From contig CM030711.1 of assembly GCA_017979445.1 (NCBI GenBank), positions 7,347,221 through 7,411,220 of the forward strand: DNA of 64,000 nt, given 5' to 3'. The notes under the pieces are model-generated. The model worked only from the letters and a program-made list of their open reading frames with translations. It ran no database searches and was not told the origin of the DNA. Positions within the stretch are counted from its first letter, which is position 1; each line of letters starts with the position of its first letter. A program made the translations under genes and the position numbers. Below, one piece after another: positions 45,764 through 57,949 of the stretch. Origin of the DNA: Akebia trifoliata. Its lineage: Eukaryota; Streptophyta; Magnoliopsida; Ranunculales; Lardizabalaceae.

Positions 45764-46903
45764 AAGTATCTTGGGGTGCTTTTAGCAAAACATAATTTGG
45801 CAATAGAAGTTTTTTTATTTATTTATTTTTTTATTTAGAGAAAAAAAATCCCATTCAATGCTAGTCACAAATTAATAAAATAAATTAATCCTGGACCATT
45901 TGGATTGTCATCAAAATATATTAAACATAAAATTTCATATAATAAATCACTAATATATCCATAAAAAAGTTATTAGTTTATCCATAAAAGATCATTAATC
46001 CATGTCCTAACCCCTAAAATAATTCAAAATATTTATTATATAGATATATATTTATTTATAGCATAAGGATTCGGTTCTCAATTTAGTTCGGTTCCATACA
46101 AGTTTGATCCGAGAACCAAACCAAATTGATCAGTTCTTCATTTTTGTAACCTCGAACCGAACCGCAACTTGTTCCAAACCAAACCAAAGCACCCCAAAGC
46201 TATCAGTTTAAACCAGACCAAGTTGCACACCTACCGGTTTACATACAGAGTCAACTTAAAATTCAATAGAGCACTCCCCTTGGCTTACTTCGAGGCTCTA
46301 ATCAAATTAGATAGGGTCCCTAGCGGATTCTAGTTGGTTTGGATCCTTATTGGAATCCAAATCCTTGACTAGAGTCATGGACTCAAGTTATTGGATTAGA
46401 TTTTGGTTCTGATCCAATTCATCGACACGACTGGAGAGAGATTTATAGTCACAATTAATAATTATGAATAATCAAATATGGTTACATTTTTATCTCCCAC
46501 ACTCAAAAAATTTATTTTCTTTCACACTCAAATCTCAAGAACAAGATATGATTTTTTAAGGAGGTTGAAGATGATGGATTTTGATAAGAAATTTAAAAAC
46601 ATCATTTGTATATTTTTTAAAATTTTTCCAAATTTTTGTGAAATTATCTAGAATATATTTACCCAAATTAAACCCTACCAAATGATTACTGAATCCAAAA
46701 TTGATTAATTACAAAGTGAGAAATGTTGACTGAAACCAAAATAACATGCAAACAAATATTTGTTGGATCAGAAATTTAGAATGGACCCCATAAGGTGGTC
46801 CAGGGTAATAGATCTGCCTTGTCCCGAAAAGTTATAATAATTATTGTTTTGCAAGATTGATATGAGTTCCAGATTCAAACGTTCTTCTTCATTGTCAAAA
46901 TAA

Positions 46904-47114
46904 TCCAGAGGTTAGGCTTGATTCGATGTTATCCTTGATCATCAATATGATGTTGTTGTTGTTCTTTTGGTTGCTCAAATTTGTTTGCTTCATTGAATCG
47001 CCTGTGTCATTTTCCATCTCTTTTTTCCAAATGATTGACCACTTCATTCTCTTCAGAACATTTTGAATGTCCACGCATTCTAATTCTACACGACACCCAT
47101 TCTTGGAATTGCTT
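46904..47114 (-). pseudogene. NAC relic: exon 3 only, second copy
   Basis: Counterpart of 10764-10982. It reads KQFQEWVSCRIRM (the QEW is intact here, but Leu became Ser) and then meets a TGA where copy 1 has Arg (KRQRR segment), and a TAA further on. The two relics were broken independently, since each keeps a codon that the other lost. Confidence 0.7.
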
Positions 47115-47479
47115 CTAAAATACCAAACATAAAGGAAAGTCAAAACCAAAAAATACATGGATATCAAATTTAAAGAGAAATTACCAATAATAAAAAAATA
47201 AAAATAAAAATCATTGGATTTCTAATAATTTTGATATGCTACTTTGGGGGTCAATCTATTATATATCTACAGAGTAGGCAAAATGTCATTTTCAAATTTT
47301 TTTACCAAATAGAAAATACTTTTTGAAATTACTAAAATACCCCCTTTACTATTTTACTATTACATTACATTTTTGGGAAGGATATTTTTAAATTTAACTT
47401 AGTTTTTTTTCTAGTTGGTAAAAAAAATTAATTTCAATTATAATGAATAGTGTGCTAAAAGCCTAAAACGGGAATCTCC

Positions 47480-48350
47480 AAATAAGTTTGCCTGATCATA
47501 AACTTACCTTTTAAGTCTCCAAATCCAAATTTTGCACTTGAAAAGCAACTCCCAAGAAACTCAAATGTCAAACTCCAACTCCATCATATATGCACGTCCA
47601 ATAAGTTTGGTTGATCATAAACCACTACTTTTTTTTTTTTTTTTTTTCATTCTCCAAATTAAAGTTTAGCACTTGGTAAGCGCCTCCCTACAAACCCAGA
47701 TTTTGGAAAGCTTGAACTTTCATAGAAGTTTGAAATTTATTACATATAACATTGAGTTAGAGTTTGAAATTTGGGTTTCGTATGTCGACACACACCTACA
47801 AGGGAGGTGCTTTTGAAGTGTAAGTTGGATTTGATTAATCATAAACTACTACTTTTTTCAGTCTCCAAATCCAAGTTTTGCACTTGAAAAGCATCTCCCT
47901 TCTCAACAAACCCAAATTTCTAACTCCAACTCCATTTAATATATGTATGTCCAGTAATGATTGATCATAAACTACTACTTTTTTTAGTTTCCAAATCCAA
48001 GTTTTGCATTTGAAAAGCATCTCCCCTCCCTACAAACCCAAATTTCAAACTCCAACTCCATCTTATATGCATGTCCAATAAGTTAAGTTGATCATAAACC
48101 ACTACTTTTTTTTTTTTCTTTTTCTTTCCAAATTAAAATTTTGCACTTGAAAAGCATCTCCCCACAAATTCAAATGTCAACTCAATCTTTTATATATATA
48201 TATATATGTCCAAATAAGTTTGATTGATCATAAACCACTACTTTCTTTTTTCACTCTTCAAATTAAAGTTAAGAACTCTAACTCCATCTTTTATATCTGA
48301 TAAGTTTGATTGATAATAAATCACTACTTTATTGGATCTCTAAATCCAAG
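47480..48350. repeat. Tandem array, about 120 bp unit, 6-7 units
   Basis: Same unit as 11355-11880 and 41236-41580, expanded here. A TATATATA run lies at about 48191-48206 inside one unit, and poly-T tracts at 47631-47648 and 48108-48120 account for most length differences. Confidence 0.8.
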
Positions 48351-49518
48351 TCGCACTTAGAACATCAGCTTCCCACATGATTGGATCGAATACATTCAAA
48401 GTTCACTTTTGGAAAGCTTGAACTTTCATAGAAAGACATCAACAAATACAACTCAAACTCCATCTTAAAACAATGATTCAAAATATACCAAGTGTTACTC
48501 ATGTTCTTGATTGTATTTCCAATTATAAAAACATTGTTCCACAATGCATTTTTGTGGGAGTGGAATGTTCCTTGTCGTAGTTATAGACGTGTCAGACTGT
48601 TGGCTTTCCTTAAGATTGGAATCATGATCTCCAACACTATCCATTGTTGTGGGCTTGGCCCAAGCCCGCTCTAAAGAGACACTGAAATCTATTGTAGCCC
48701 TAAAACATTTATTGGGCTTGAATTGCTCAAGCCCTAGTCCCACCGACTTGGGGTAGAGCTTGATCTATGTACCAAGCTACATGCACCTTCCTAGCCGTAC
48801 GACTAGGGCTTGAATTGGTCGGACCCGGGCCAGATCGGAGTATTTCCATATTCAGATCCAAATTTTTTTTATTATCTCTATCCAAATTTGACTTGGATCC
48901 TACTAGATAGAACCATATCCAAATCATTTTGCTTTAACTTAATCGAGATCCAACCAACCTGAATTATTTGATTTGGGTTGGGTCGAATAATTTCAAACCA
49001 AACAATAGTTTGTTTGATATTCTTCTTTGCTAATTGCTATAGTACTATCGTATTTTACCATTATAATCCTTTTATTTTATGAGAATTCATGTTGTATTAA
49101 AGTAGTAGAAAAAGATATTTTGAAAAACCTAAAAATATAATTTCCAAAGCAAATTTATCATTGCCCATTTCTATCTTTCCTCTAATCTCCTAATCTCATT
49201 CAAACTTTCACTCTCATCCATATTTTTTAATCTTCTATTTAATCTCCTATCCTCAAAAATCTTAATGGCTAATCGTGATTATCATCTTCAAAATCCCTTG
49301 CTTAATATCCATCTCTTACGACTATAATTCAAAAATTCGTTTTTCACCAATTTCTCCTAAATCTCTTCAATTTTTTTTCAGATCTATCAAATAACTTAAC
49401 AATCAAGAATGGAAAAGTAAATAATTAAAGAGGAATTAAAAGTAAAAAAGCAATTTAGTTATTTTCGCATCCTTTCAACTTTCCATTTTTTTTTTTTTGT
49501 TATTAGTTTTTTTGTTTT

Positions 49519-49674
49519 TTTGCTAACCGAGTGTCCGAGCCAGCTTGCGCGCACCACGACTAATCTCGAGGAAGACTATCACAGTAATCCATCGCCATGG
49601 TCCCCCAGTTAAATCATGAGAAAACCCAAGAGGGGAATCTAACCCGTGACGTGCGCCTAACCCACACTTCATGG
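49519..49674 (-). mobile_element. SINE-like retroelement
   Basis: On the minus strand it reads from ATGAAGTG past GGTTAGATTCCCC (a near-consensus RNA polymerase III B box), through ATTAGTCGTGGTGCGCGCAA and GCTGGCTCGGACACTCGG, to GTTAGC followed by an A-rich tail. The GTGCGCGCAAGCTGG-type 3' part is familiar from widespread plant SINEs of the Au type. It is GC-rich against its AT-rich flanks and absent at the paralogous position near 12500. Confidence 0.6.
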
Positions 49675-50504
49675 AGAGAAAGGCATCCACATAATTGTAA
49701 ATGGATTTTTTTATCAATAAATTAGTGTTTTGATGTTCTTGAATTTATTATTTTATTGTTGATTAAATTTTTCGATCAAAGTAATTTACTAATAAAATTC
49801 TTTGATCTAATGTGTATTCCGATTACATCAGATGCTTGGAATTTCCTATAGTAAATTAAGATTTAAAACTTAGTTAACAACAATAATTGATAAATTCATT
49901 ATTTTTATAGAAAATCTAATAGTGAGAATCTCAGTTGTAGATTTTTTGATTAAATCAAATCTTTATTCGAATTTAATTGCCTAGTAATTATCTAATCATC
50001 AACATTAAATGTAATCCATGACAATCTTTTTGACTTGTAAATATTCAAAACAATAGATAGTTTTTGTCCCATCAAGAAGGAACATATGATATGAATAATT
50101 GATCAGTTAATAATTCACTTAGGTGATTAAGAAATCGAAGCCAAAATTAAATTACCTCTTTATGTTATTTTTCGTCCTTTAACTTTTTCTACAAAGTGTT
50201 TAGTGCATTATGGTTCATTTAGCTCGGTTTGTGGGATATAGCAAACCCATTGAACAAAATTGGGGCAAATACCAGACCATTGCGGACCAAAGTGCAAGTC
50301 AGTTCGCTTCGACCCGGTTCATGATTTGGCAGAGTAAGAAAAAATTTAGCAACACTGGTTGAGACCATCAATTACGACAAAGTGTATAGGAATAAAAAAT
50401 ATTTGATCTTAGGGATTAGAAAATATAATGTTTTAACCCGATCCAAACCCGATTAACCAAGAACCATGGGTCCAACCCAAATCCCAAAGGTGGTTTGGCC
50501 TCTT

Positions 50505-50985
50505 TTAGAGTTGACCCCTTCAATCTTCAAACCACAAGGTGATTCGGCCCCTATTGGAGCTGAAACCGTCAATCGATATAAACCGCAAGGTGGTTCGGCC
50601 CTTATTGGAACTGACCCCTTCAAGATTTCAAACCCAATGAGATTTTTCCTCCCATGGAGCCGCTTTCAACCTTCCAACCTTAAGGAGGTTCAACCTCTCT
50701 TAGGAGCCCAACCCTTCAACCTTCCTTTCCAACCTCAAGGAGGTTCAGCCTCCCATAGAGTCGACTCGTTCAACCTCAAGGAGGTTCAACCTCTCTTGGA
50801 GTCGACCCCTTCAACTATTTCATACCCAAGGAGGTTCGGCTTCTCTTAAGAGTCAACCCTTTCATTAATTAATATAAGATGATTTGACCTCCCTAAGGAG
50901 CCAACCTCATATTAATTCTCCATAAGGCAGTTCGATCTCCTCGATGAGTCAACCTTTTAGTACAATATATTCATAAGGATCAATT
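50505..50985. repeat. Minisatellite, 43-54 bp unit, about ten units
   Basis: Each unit has a (C)AAGG(A/T)GGTTC(G/A) box followed by CTC(C/T)(C/T)T(T/A)GGAG and a GTCGACCCCTTCAA-like box. The open frame across 50466-50849 is a by-product, since its repeats (KEVQPLLE, PQGGSA) fall in different frames of the same unit. Confidence 0.75.
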
Positions 50986-51167
50986 CCTTTAGAAAGTCAA
51001 TCTCTTTAACAAAAATTATTACTTACAATCTAAAGTTACCTGAGTAATATTAGAGGGAAGAAATATGATATTGGCAGAAGCAACCTCAGGAGCACAACAC
51101 GATTCACTCAACTCGAGAAACTAAATAACCATCGAGTTGAATCAACAACAGAGTAAAAGTCATTTAG

Positions 51168-52165
51168 GCCCTGTTCTTTTGAGTTTCAAGAGTCAACTTT
51201 TTTTTGCTTTTAAGCCAAAAAAAGTCAGATAAATGATGTTCGTTTGGACTTTTTTGACTCCTGCAAATTTCAATTGAAGCCCAAAAGTAGTTCCTAAAAG
51301 AAGTTGCTTAAGAATGGGTTTTTCAAATGGCTTTTGTGGGTAGCCAAAAACATAAAATAGTTCAAGTGTTGTTACCAAAATACCCTTCATTTTTAATCAA
51401 ATTTCCAATCAAACTTAACATTAAAAAATGAAATGAGATTACTAAAATACCCTTCATCTTTACCAAAATACCCTTAATCTTCTAAAATATCCTTCATTTT
51501 TATCAAAATACCTTTCATCTTTAATCAAAATTTCAACCAAAACTTAATCTTAAAAAATAAAAATGAACCACCAAAATATTTTTCATCTTTACCAAAATAC
51601 CCTTCATCTTTACCAAAGTAATATTTATCTTTAATCAAATTTTCAACCAAACTTAACCTTAAAAAACAAAAGAGAATTATCAATATACCCTTTATCTTCA
51701 TCAAACTACTCTTTATTTTTTTCAATTACCAAAATACCCTTCATCTTTAATCAAATTTTCAACCAAACTTAACTTTAAAAAATAAATAAAATTATCAAAA
51801 TACCCTTTATTTTTATCAAAATACCCTTCATCTTTTATCAAATTTTCAACAAAACTTAACCTGAAAAAACATAAAGGAATTATCAAAATACCTTTCATCT
51901 TTAATCAAAATTTCAACTAAACTTAACCTTAAAAAATATAAGTAAATTATCAAAATACCCTTCATCTTTAATCAAATTTTCAACCAAATTTAATCTTAAA
52001 AAATAAAAAAATTACTAAAATACCCTTTATCTGTACTACTAAGACCAAAAGTAATTCATCATCACTACTTTAAATTTAATCTTAAAAAATAAAAAAATTA
52101 CTAAAATACACTTTTCTAAATGCTTTTGACTTTTGTGGGGAGTCAGAAGCACTTTAAAGGTATTT
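51168..52165. mobile_element. hAT-like element with internal minisatellite, second copy
   Basis: Opposite orientation to 44228-45763. The left end GGCCCTGTTCTTTTGAG complements that element's right end. From 51375 to 52130 the 60-75 bp unit (AAAATACCCTTCATCTTTA, ATCAAATTTTCAACC, AAACTTAACCTTAAAAAA) recurs about eleven times. The right terminus is unclear. Confidence 0.55.
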
Positions 52166-52291
52166 GGATAAATAACTCCTAGAAAGAACTACTTTACTTT
52201 AGAGTCATTTTGGTGCTTTTTTACGGAGTACCGATGATGCTACTTCTTTAAACTACTCTTGTGCGGAGCCACAAAATACCGTCAAAATGAC

Positions 52292-52650
52292 GGGATTGGG
52301 ACAAGTATGCCCTTCATAAATTTTGAAAATGACAAGTTTACCATAAAAAAGACAATTGGAATAATATTATATTACTATCCATTGATGTGGTGGTAGCCTT
52401 TTGGTGTAGCATTTGGGACAAGTATGCCCCTCCTAAATTTTGAAAATTACAAGCATACCCTCAAAAATTCAATTGCAATAACATTATATTACTATCCATT
52501 GATGTGGTGGTAATCTTTTGGTATAGCATTTGGGACAAGTATACCCCTATAAATTTTGAAAACTACAAGCATACCCTTAAAAATGCAATTAAATAATATT
52601 TTATTACTATCCATTGATGTGGTGGTAGCCTTTTAGTATAGTATTTGAAT
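52292..52650. repeat. Tandem repeat of about 118 bp, three units
   Basis: Units begin GGGACAAGTATGCCC and contain AAATTTTGAAAA, AATATTATATTACTATCC and ATTGATGTGGTGGTA. A remnant of a fourth unit (TACTATCCATTGATGTGG) is at 52759. Confidence 0.8.
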
Positions 52651-53123
52651 TTGGATTTCTAACTCCCCCAATTATTCACTCAATGATTTATCCATAAGGA
52701 TTCCAACTATGGTTGAAAGTTTTTTCTGCAAGATTGATGTGAACAATTACACACAAATTTACTATCCATTGATGTGGTAAAAGCTTCTTCATATTTTTAG
52801 TGATTGTATATATTTGCTCATAATATCTTCCATTTTTTGTATAATTGTTGGGTGTTTATATAAGGTTTTATAGATAAAAACAATAACTTTTATTTCTTTT
52901 CAAGCATAATTTGTTGAGTTATAATGTTAAAAATAGTAACTGATATTTATAAAGACATTCTGATCATTTTAACAAAATCCAGAATAGTTCCCAAACACAA
53001 AACTATATCAAAAGTACTTCTCAGAACCTACATTCAAACACACAACAATTATCCACCTACTCCAGATAGTACTTTAAAAAGTACTTATATTCTAAATACT
53101 TCTAGTTCTTGTATCCACATGGG
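52651..53123. other. Intergenic, nothing recognised
   Basis: Plain AT-rich sequence between the 118-bp repeat and duplicon copy C. The frame at 52924-53178 runs into the duplicon and has no recognisable domain. Confidence 0.4.
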
Positions 53124-55039
53124 CCCTAAGTTTCCTCTTCAAAGAAGAAAAAAAGCAAGCATTTATCCAAATAAGTAATTAAGTTATCCAACAGTAGCAC
53201 TATTTTGACTCCAACTCTGGAGAAAATTAAGCGTACAAAGAGACGAAAATCACGTATCATCTCTAAAAAATATCAACCTCAAAGCCTTTCTTCAAAAAAA
53301 TGAAGCCCTTTTCTTTGTCAACCAATCTCAAATTCTGAGAAAATAAAAGTCGCATAATTGAGGCCCTCATCATGTTTTCAGTAGTTTTGATAATTGATTA
53401 GAGGAAAACGTTATTTAAGTGTACCTAAGTTTTTGTATCACCATCTTCATCAATACGAAATTGTTTGTCATAATTATTTAGCCCATCCTTTATTTTACTA
53501 GAATTTTGTCCTTAGGACAAATATTCTATAGAATAAAGAATCTATCAAATAGAGGTAGGTGGCAATATTTGGGGACAAAAATTCTGGTCCAAAATAAGGG
53601 GATTCCAAATACCTAGTGAGAGTCCATGGAACATATCCTTAGCTGTTGTGGTCTCTCATCCAAATAGCCATAACTATCATAGTCAAAATGAGTTCTGACC
53701 ACTAAAAACATCAATGAAGCTGTTCTCTAGTTTTTTGTCTTTTTGACTTTGAGGTTCACTGAGGTGTGAGTAAATATCAATGGCTTTTGAAAACTCATGT
53801 TTTTCAAATCTTGAACAAAGTCACCTACATGTTTTTTATATCTCTAAGCAAAGCAATTGATTTTCACCTATTTTAAATCTGCTTGAAGTAATGCAATCTT
53901 GTATTAATTTATTTTTAATACAATTCTTACTTTTTTAATGTATATATAACATGTTCCCGACCCCTTTTCATTTTCTTTTAGATTTTTCGTATTCTATATT
54001 CTACTTCTTCATTCCTTCCTCCCTTACCTCTCAAATGTGTGCATGGTATACATGTAATTAGAAAAACTCCAAGTAGACTATGTTAGTAAGGATTCCACCA
54101 TGACTAACACTTATGGACGTGCCACATGGGAAGAAGTGTACCTGGCTGACTAGTCAGCTTCCACCATGACTAACACTTATGGGCGTACCACATTGGAAGA
54201 AGTGTACCTAGCCGACTATGTTAGGTAGGCCCCCACCATGGCCAACACTTATGGGCATTTCATGTGGGAATAGGGTGTGAAAAAAAAAAAAAAAAATGAA
54301 ACACTGAAAAGGATAAAAATCTTCATGGTTTGACACCTATGAGCGTGTCACATGGGAAGAGGGTGTGAAAAAAATATGAAACAACAAAGAGGATAAAAAT
54401 CGTATAAACACTAGGATTTACATGGTTCAATAGTGTGCCTACGTTCACAGAACTAATCAAGAACAATCACTTTTTTCTCTAGAGTTTTTTTATAACCCTA
54501 GAGATCACTATTTATAAAATCAGGAGTTGCTTCATCTCCCAAATAGAAAAGAAAAACCTTTAAAAAAATATTACACAATTGCCTTTTTTTCGTAATCTTT
54601 AAAATTTTGAGCTAGGGGCTTCACCCCCAAGCCCCTAAGAAGTGGCACTTCTCCCTTTACCCTTGCCTGGTAAAAAATTCAAGACATTATTTAACCAAAG
54701 GGGACCCGAATAGCCAATTACCCTAAACATTGGCAACATCTAGTTTCTCCCAAAGTGCTAGTCAAGATGGGATCCTAAGTGGCTATAGCCAATTTTCTCT
54801 ACATGAGGGACATTGGTTGATTGGCATGAAGCAACAAAGGATCATGAAACTCTGAAACCATAACTAAATCATAAAGCAAGCAAGATTTTATTTATTTATA
54901 TTCTTTTTGATCCCTACAAATACTTCATTCTTAACAATCAGATAAAAATCTTCCTCCAACAGATCATAGTGAATGCATCCAGTCCCCGTTGAGGTTCGCA
55001 AGAATTCAGGAGACATGGTGTTCATCAGCTGATAATACT

Positions 55040-56052
55040 TTATTCATTGTTGAAATACCTCGTCTGGTTTGTAGAACTCCATTCCATCGTTTCTTGATCA
55101 GTATGAAGTTGTAACTGCTCCGTAGGAAATTCTTGGTTGGAACAAGATGATTCTGTCGAACCATAACTCATATCCGATCCATTACGGTCGAACACTTTAT
55201 TCTTTGCACGACCACTATTTATAATTCTACACAATACCGTTTCTTGAAATTGCTTCTAAAATATAGAAGAAAAAAAGAGATGTCAACAACCCAAAAAAGA
55301 ATGTTTCAAGTTCTATAAACTACAAGATAACAAGAATAAAAAAAGTAAAAAAAACACCAACCTTGTTCTGTTTATCACAAATTGGGGGTAAAGTATTCTC
55401 GTGCATAATCCATTCAGTGTTCTCTCCATTGTCCTGCTTGAATATTAGTGCTTGCCTGTGTCCAATCACCTCACCTTTATCACAAATTTTCTTAACATTA
55501 CCATGAGTAATCCATCGACCTCTTCCTGCCACAGTTCGATGGGCTGAGATTGCTGTCTTCTGTTTTCTTAGAACGTAGCAATACCGTTCTTTAATCTTTT
55601 CTGTCACTTCAAGCTCTAAAAAAATAAAAAAAAAACCATAAAATTAGTTTATTAAAGAATGTGGACCGTCAATTTTTTATCAATAATTTGTAAACTACTT
55701 TTGATGGATTTAGAAATTTCAGATTGGGCTGATTTTTTGTGAGGATGATCTTCTCATCATAGAGATCATCCTCACAAAAAATCAGCTCAATCTGAAACTT
55801 CTAACCCATATTTGGAAAAATGATTGTTTTTTATTTATGTCCCCTGAATCCCCCCATACTTATATTCATTCATACATACATAAACACACACATACCTGGG
55901 AGATTACATGGTTCAAAGTCGTAAACGTTGCAATCCTTAATGGGTTTTGATCCAACCTCATCTTGATTTACCTTAGCTTTAAGTTTGCCCAATAAATCTG
56001 CATCTGTAGGTGAGAACTTGTAGTCTTTGTTTGGAAATATGCAGTCTGACAT
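55040..56052 (-). CDS. Short NAC-domain protein, copy C (3 exons)
   Basis: Same structure as copy A: exon 1 at 55896-56052, exon 2 at 55362-55615 and exon 3 at 55040-55255, all with GT-AG borders. The product is 208 aa and open throughout. It differs at otherwise conserved positions: Trp to Cys in the EPW motif (FEPCNLP, residue 49), HEY to HEN in subdomain D, and Met to Thr just before VLCRI. The tail ends TRYFNNE as in copy A. Family knowledge suggests a nuclear protein able to dimerise through the NAC fold. The substitutions suggest relaxed constraint, so it may be an early pseudogene. A TATA box is about 95 bp upstream. Confidence 0.8.
55658..55856. mobile_element. Half palindromic miniature element in NAC-C intron 1
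   Basis: Same half copy, at the same place in intron 1, as 3463-3667. The hairpin arms are GGGCTGATTTTTTGTGAGG and the complement, with the loop near 55761. Confidence 0.75.
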
Positions 56053-56144
56053 TAATGGACACTAACAGCTTACCACTCTATTTCTCTGTCTCAAATGCCT
56101 ATTAAGGTAAGAGATATAAGTTGAGAGATGAGTTAATTTAGCTC

Positions 56145-56152
56145 CTTTTATA
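56145..56152 (-). promoter_or_regulatory. TATA box of NAC copy C
   Basis: TATAAAAG on the minus strand. About 110 bp farther upstream lie the element scar and long (TA)n run that copies A and B lack. Confidence 0.6.
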
Positions 56153-56243
56153 CTACTTCATAGATTTAGTGTTTTTCAAACTCCAAATCCAACTTACACT
56201 TCAAAAGGAACTCTCTACTCTAACTCAATCTTTTATATATAGA

Positions 56244-56260
56244 TGGGTGCTGAACATTTC

Positions 56261-56328
<68 letters not shown>
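56244..56328. repeat. Element scar plus (TA)n expansion
   Basis: GGGTGCTGAACATTTCCC is the complement of the left end of the elements at 44501 and 58371 (GGGAAATGTTCAGCACCC or a one-base variant). It is followed by about thirty-three TA units. Only the terminus remains, so this is a deletion scar of a palindromic element. Confidence 0.75.
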
Positions 56329-56332
<4 letters not shown>

Positions 56333-57548
56333 GATTGAGTTAGAGTTAGTGTTAGAGTTTGATGATCTGGATCACGGACTAAGATTCTAATAAGGGCCCA
56401 ATATTCTCAATAACTTATTGAACCAATTTTGGATCCTTCCAATCCCATAACCCAATCTGATAATGTGTTGAAATATACAAACTAATGCAAATCTATTCTT
56501 ATTTACAAATGTTCAATTTGGTAGATAAGTTATAATCTACAATACATTTTACGAAGTTGACTTAGTCAAATGGTTTCATCGAATTTGAGGGACTGAGTGT
56601 TCAAAATCCAAGTAGACTCAACGAGTTATTAAAATCTGAACTCAGAAGTCAAAACTATATATTGGGCCCATAGAAAGTGGGACAACGAATTACTCTACTA
56701 GGTTGAGATCTTAATAAGAGGGAACGAAAAAAAATAAAAAATTTCTAAAAATCAGTACAAACTTCTAGGGATTAGTACAGCATAAGAAATAGTAACGAAA
56801 CCTAGGGATTAGTATTAGTAATGAAATTCTTGGGATTAGCAAAATTTATATTAAAGAAATCTAGGGATCACGAATTAATTAAAGGGGACGTTTTAAATAA
56901 AAACCTGTCAAAATGAACTCAGAACTGGTAAGTGCTGTTTGGAAAACGCCATTCGGTTTTTTTCAAATTAAATCCCAAGATTACCCCCTTCACCAAAACC
57001 GCGTTTGTTATTGTTTTTTTTTTTTTTTTAATTTTATTATTTATCTTAGGGGACAATTTTAAATAAAAATCTACAATAAGTAATATTTTTAACAACTTTT
57101 AAAACTAAAAAAATATTAAATGAACCATAAAACTAACAATATAAGAAAAATGATAGATTTTTTTTTTTTTTTTAATTTAAAGAAACGCCATAAAAAACAC
57201 CACTCAAATAAGCGGTTTTGGTGAAGGGGCAATCTCGGTATTTAATTGAAAAATAATAAAGAAAATGCCAATTGAAATGGCATTTCTGAAAACGGCACTT
57301 TGTCTGTTCTGGGTTCCGAACCAGATCCATTGGAACCATACCAACCCAAATCAAACTGAAGTCGATTTTGTTCTATTCGGTTCTACGAGTTGCCAATATT
57401 CTATAAAGTTTAAGTGACATTTTTTAATGAAAAATTAAACATAAAATAAATCACTAATCTATTCATAGAAAATCATTAGTTTATCCATAAAAGATCATTA
57501 AACTATGTTTTAACTACTAAAATAATTCATAACATTTATATATATATA

Positions 57549-57936
57549 GGGAGCGGTTCGGCAACCCTAAAGTTTGCCAAGTTTGTTGCCAAACATTTTT
57601 TGTAAATCACTTTTGATGGGGTTACAAGTTTTGGAATAGGCTGATTTTTTGTGAGGATAATCTCTACGGTGAATAGATCATCCTCACAAAAAATCAGCTC
57701 ATTTTGAAACTTCTAACCCTAGTTTACAAGTTGAAGAATCGTGGACCGTCCAATTTTTGTAAATCACTTTTGATGGGGTTATAAGTTTTGGAATAGGCTG
57801 ATTTTTGGTGAGGATGATCTCCTCATCATAGAGATCATCCTCACAAAAAATCAGCTTATTCCAAAGCTTCTAACTCATATTTTGAAAAATCTTTGGCACC
57901 AAACTTGGCAAACTTTAGGGCTGTTGAACCGTCCCC
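57549..57936. mobile_element. Palindromic (TA)n element, two hairpins (1st of 4)
   Basis: Ends GGAGCGGTTCGGCAACCC and GGGCTGTTGAACCGTCCCC are inverted. Two hairpins lie at about 57634-57710 and 57790-57870. It begins the run of four elements that fill the (TA)n site homologous to 5228-5270. Confidence 0.88.
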
Positions 57937-57949
57937 ATATACATATATA

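Larger units (their letters stand above)
45900..50345. repeat. Second duplicon, copy 2
   Basis: Colinear with 9730-13090. Relative to copy 1 it has a longer 120-bp array (47480-48350), an extra stretch at about 48495-48590, AT-rich inserts near 49010-49470 and 49905-50125, and a SINE-like insertion. No intact gene. Confidence 0.8.

Noticed and set aside
50466..50849. Open frame of 127 aa with PQGGSA and KEVQPLLE repeats
   Set aside because: It runs across a minisatellite of 43-54 bp units. The peptide repeats come from different frames of the same unit, and unit length is not a multiple of three.
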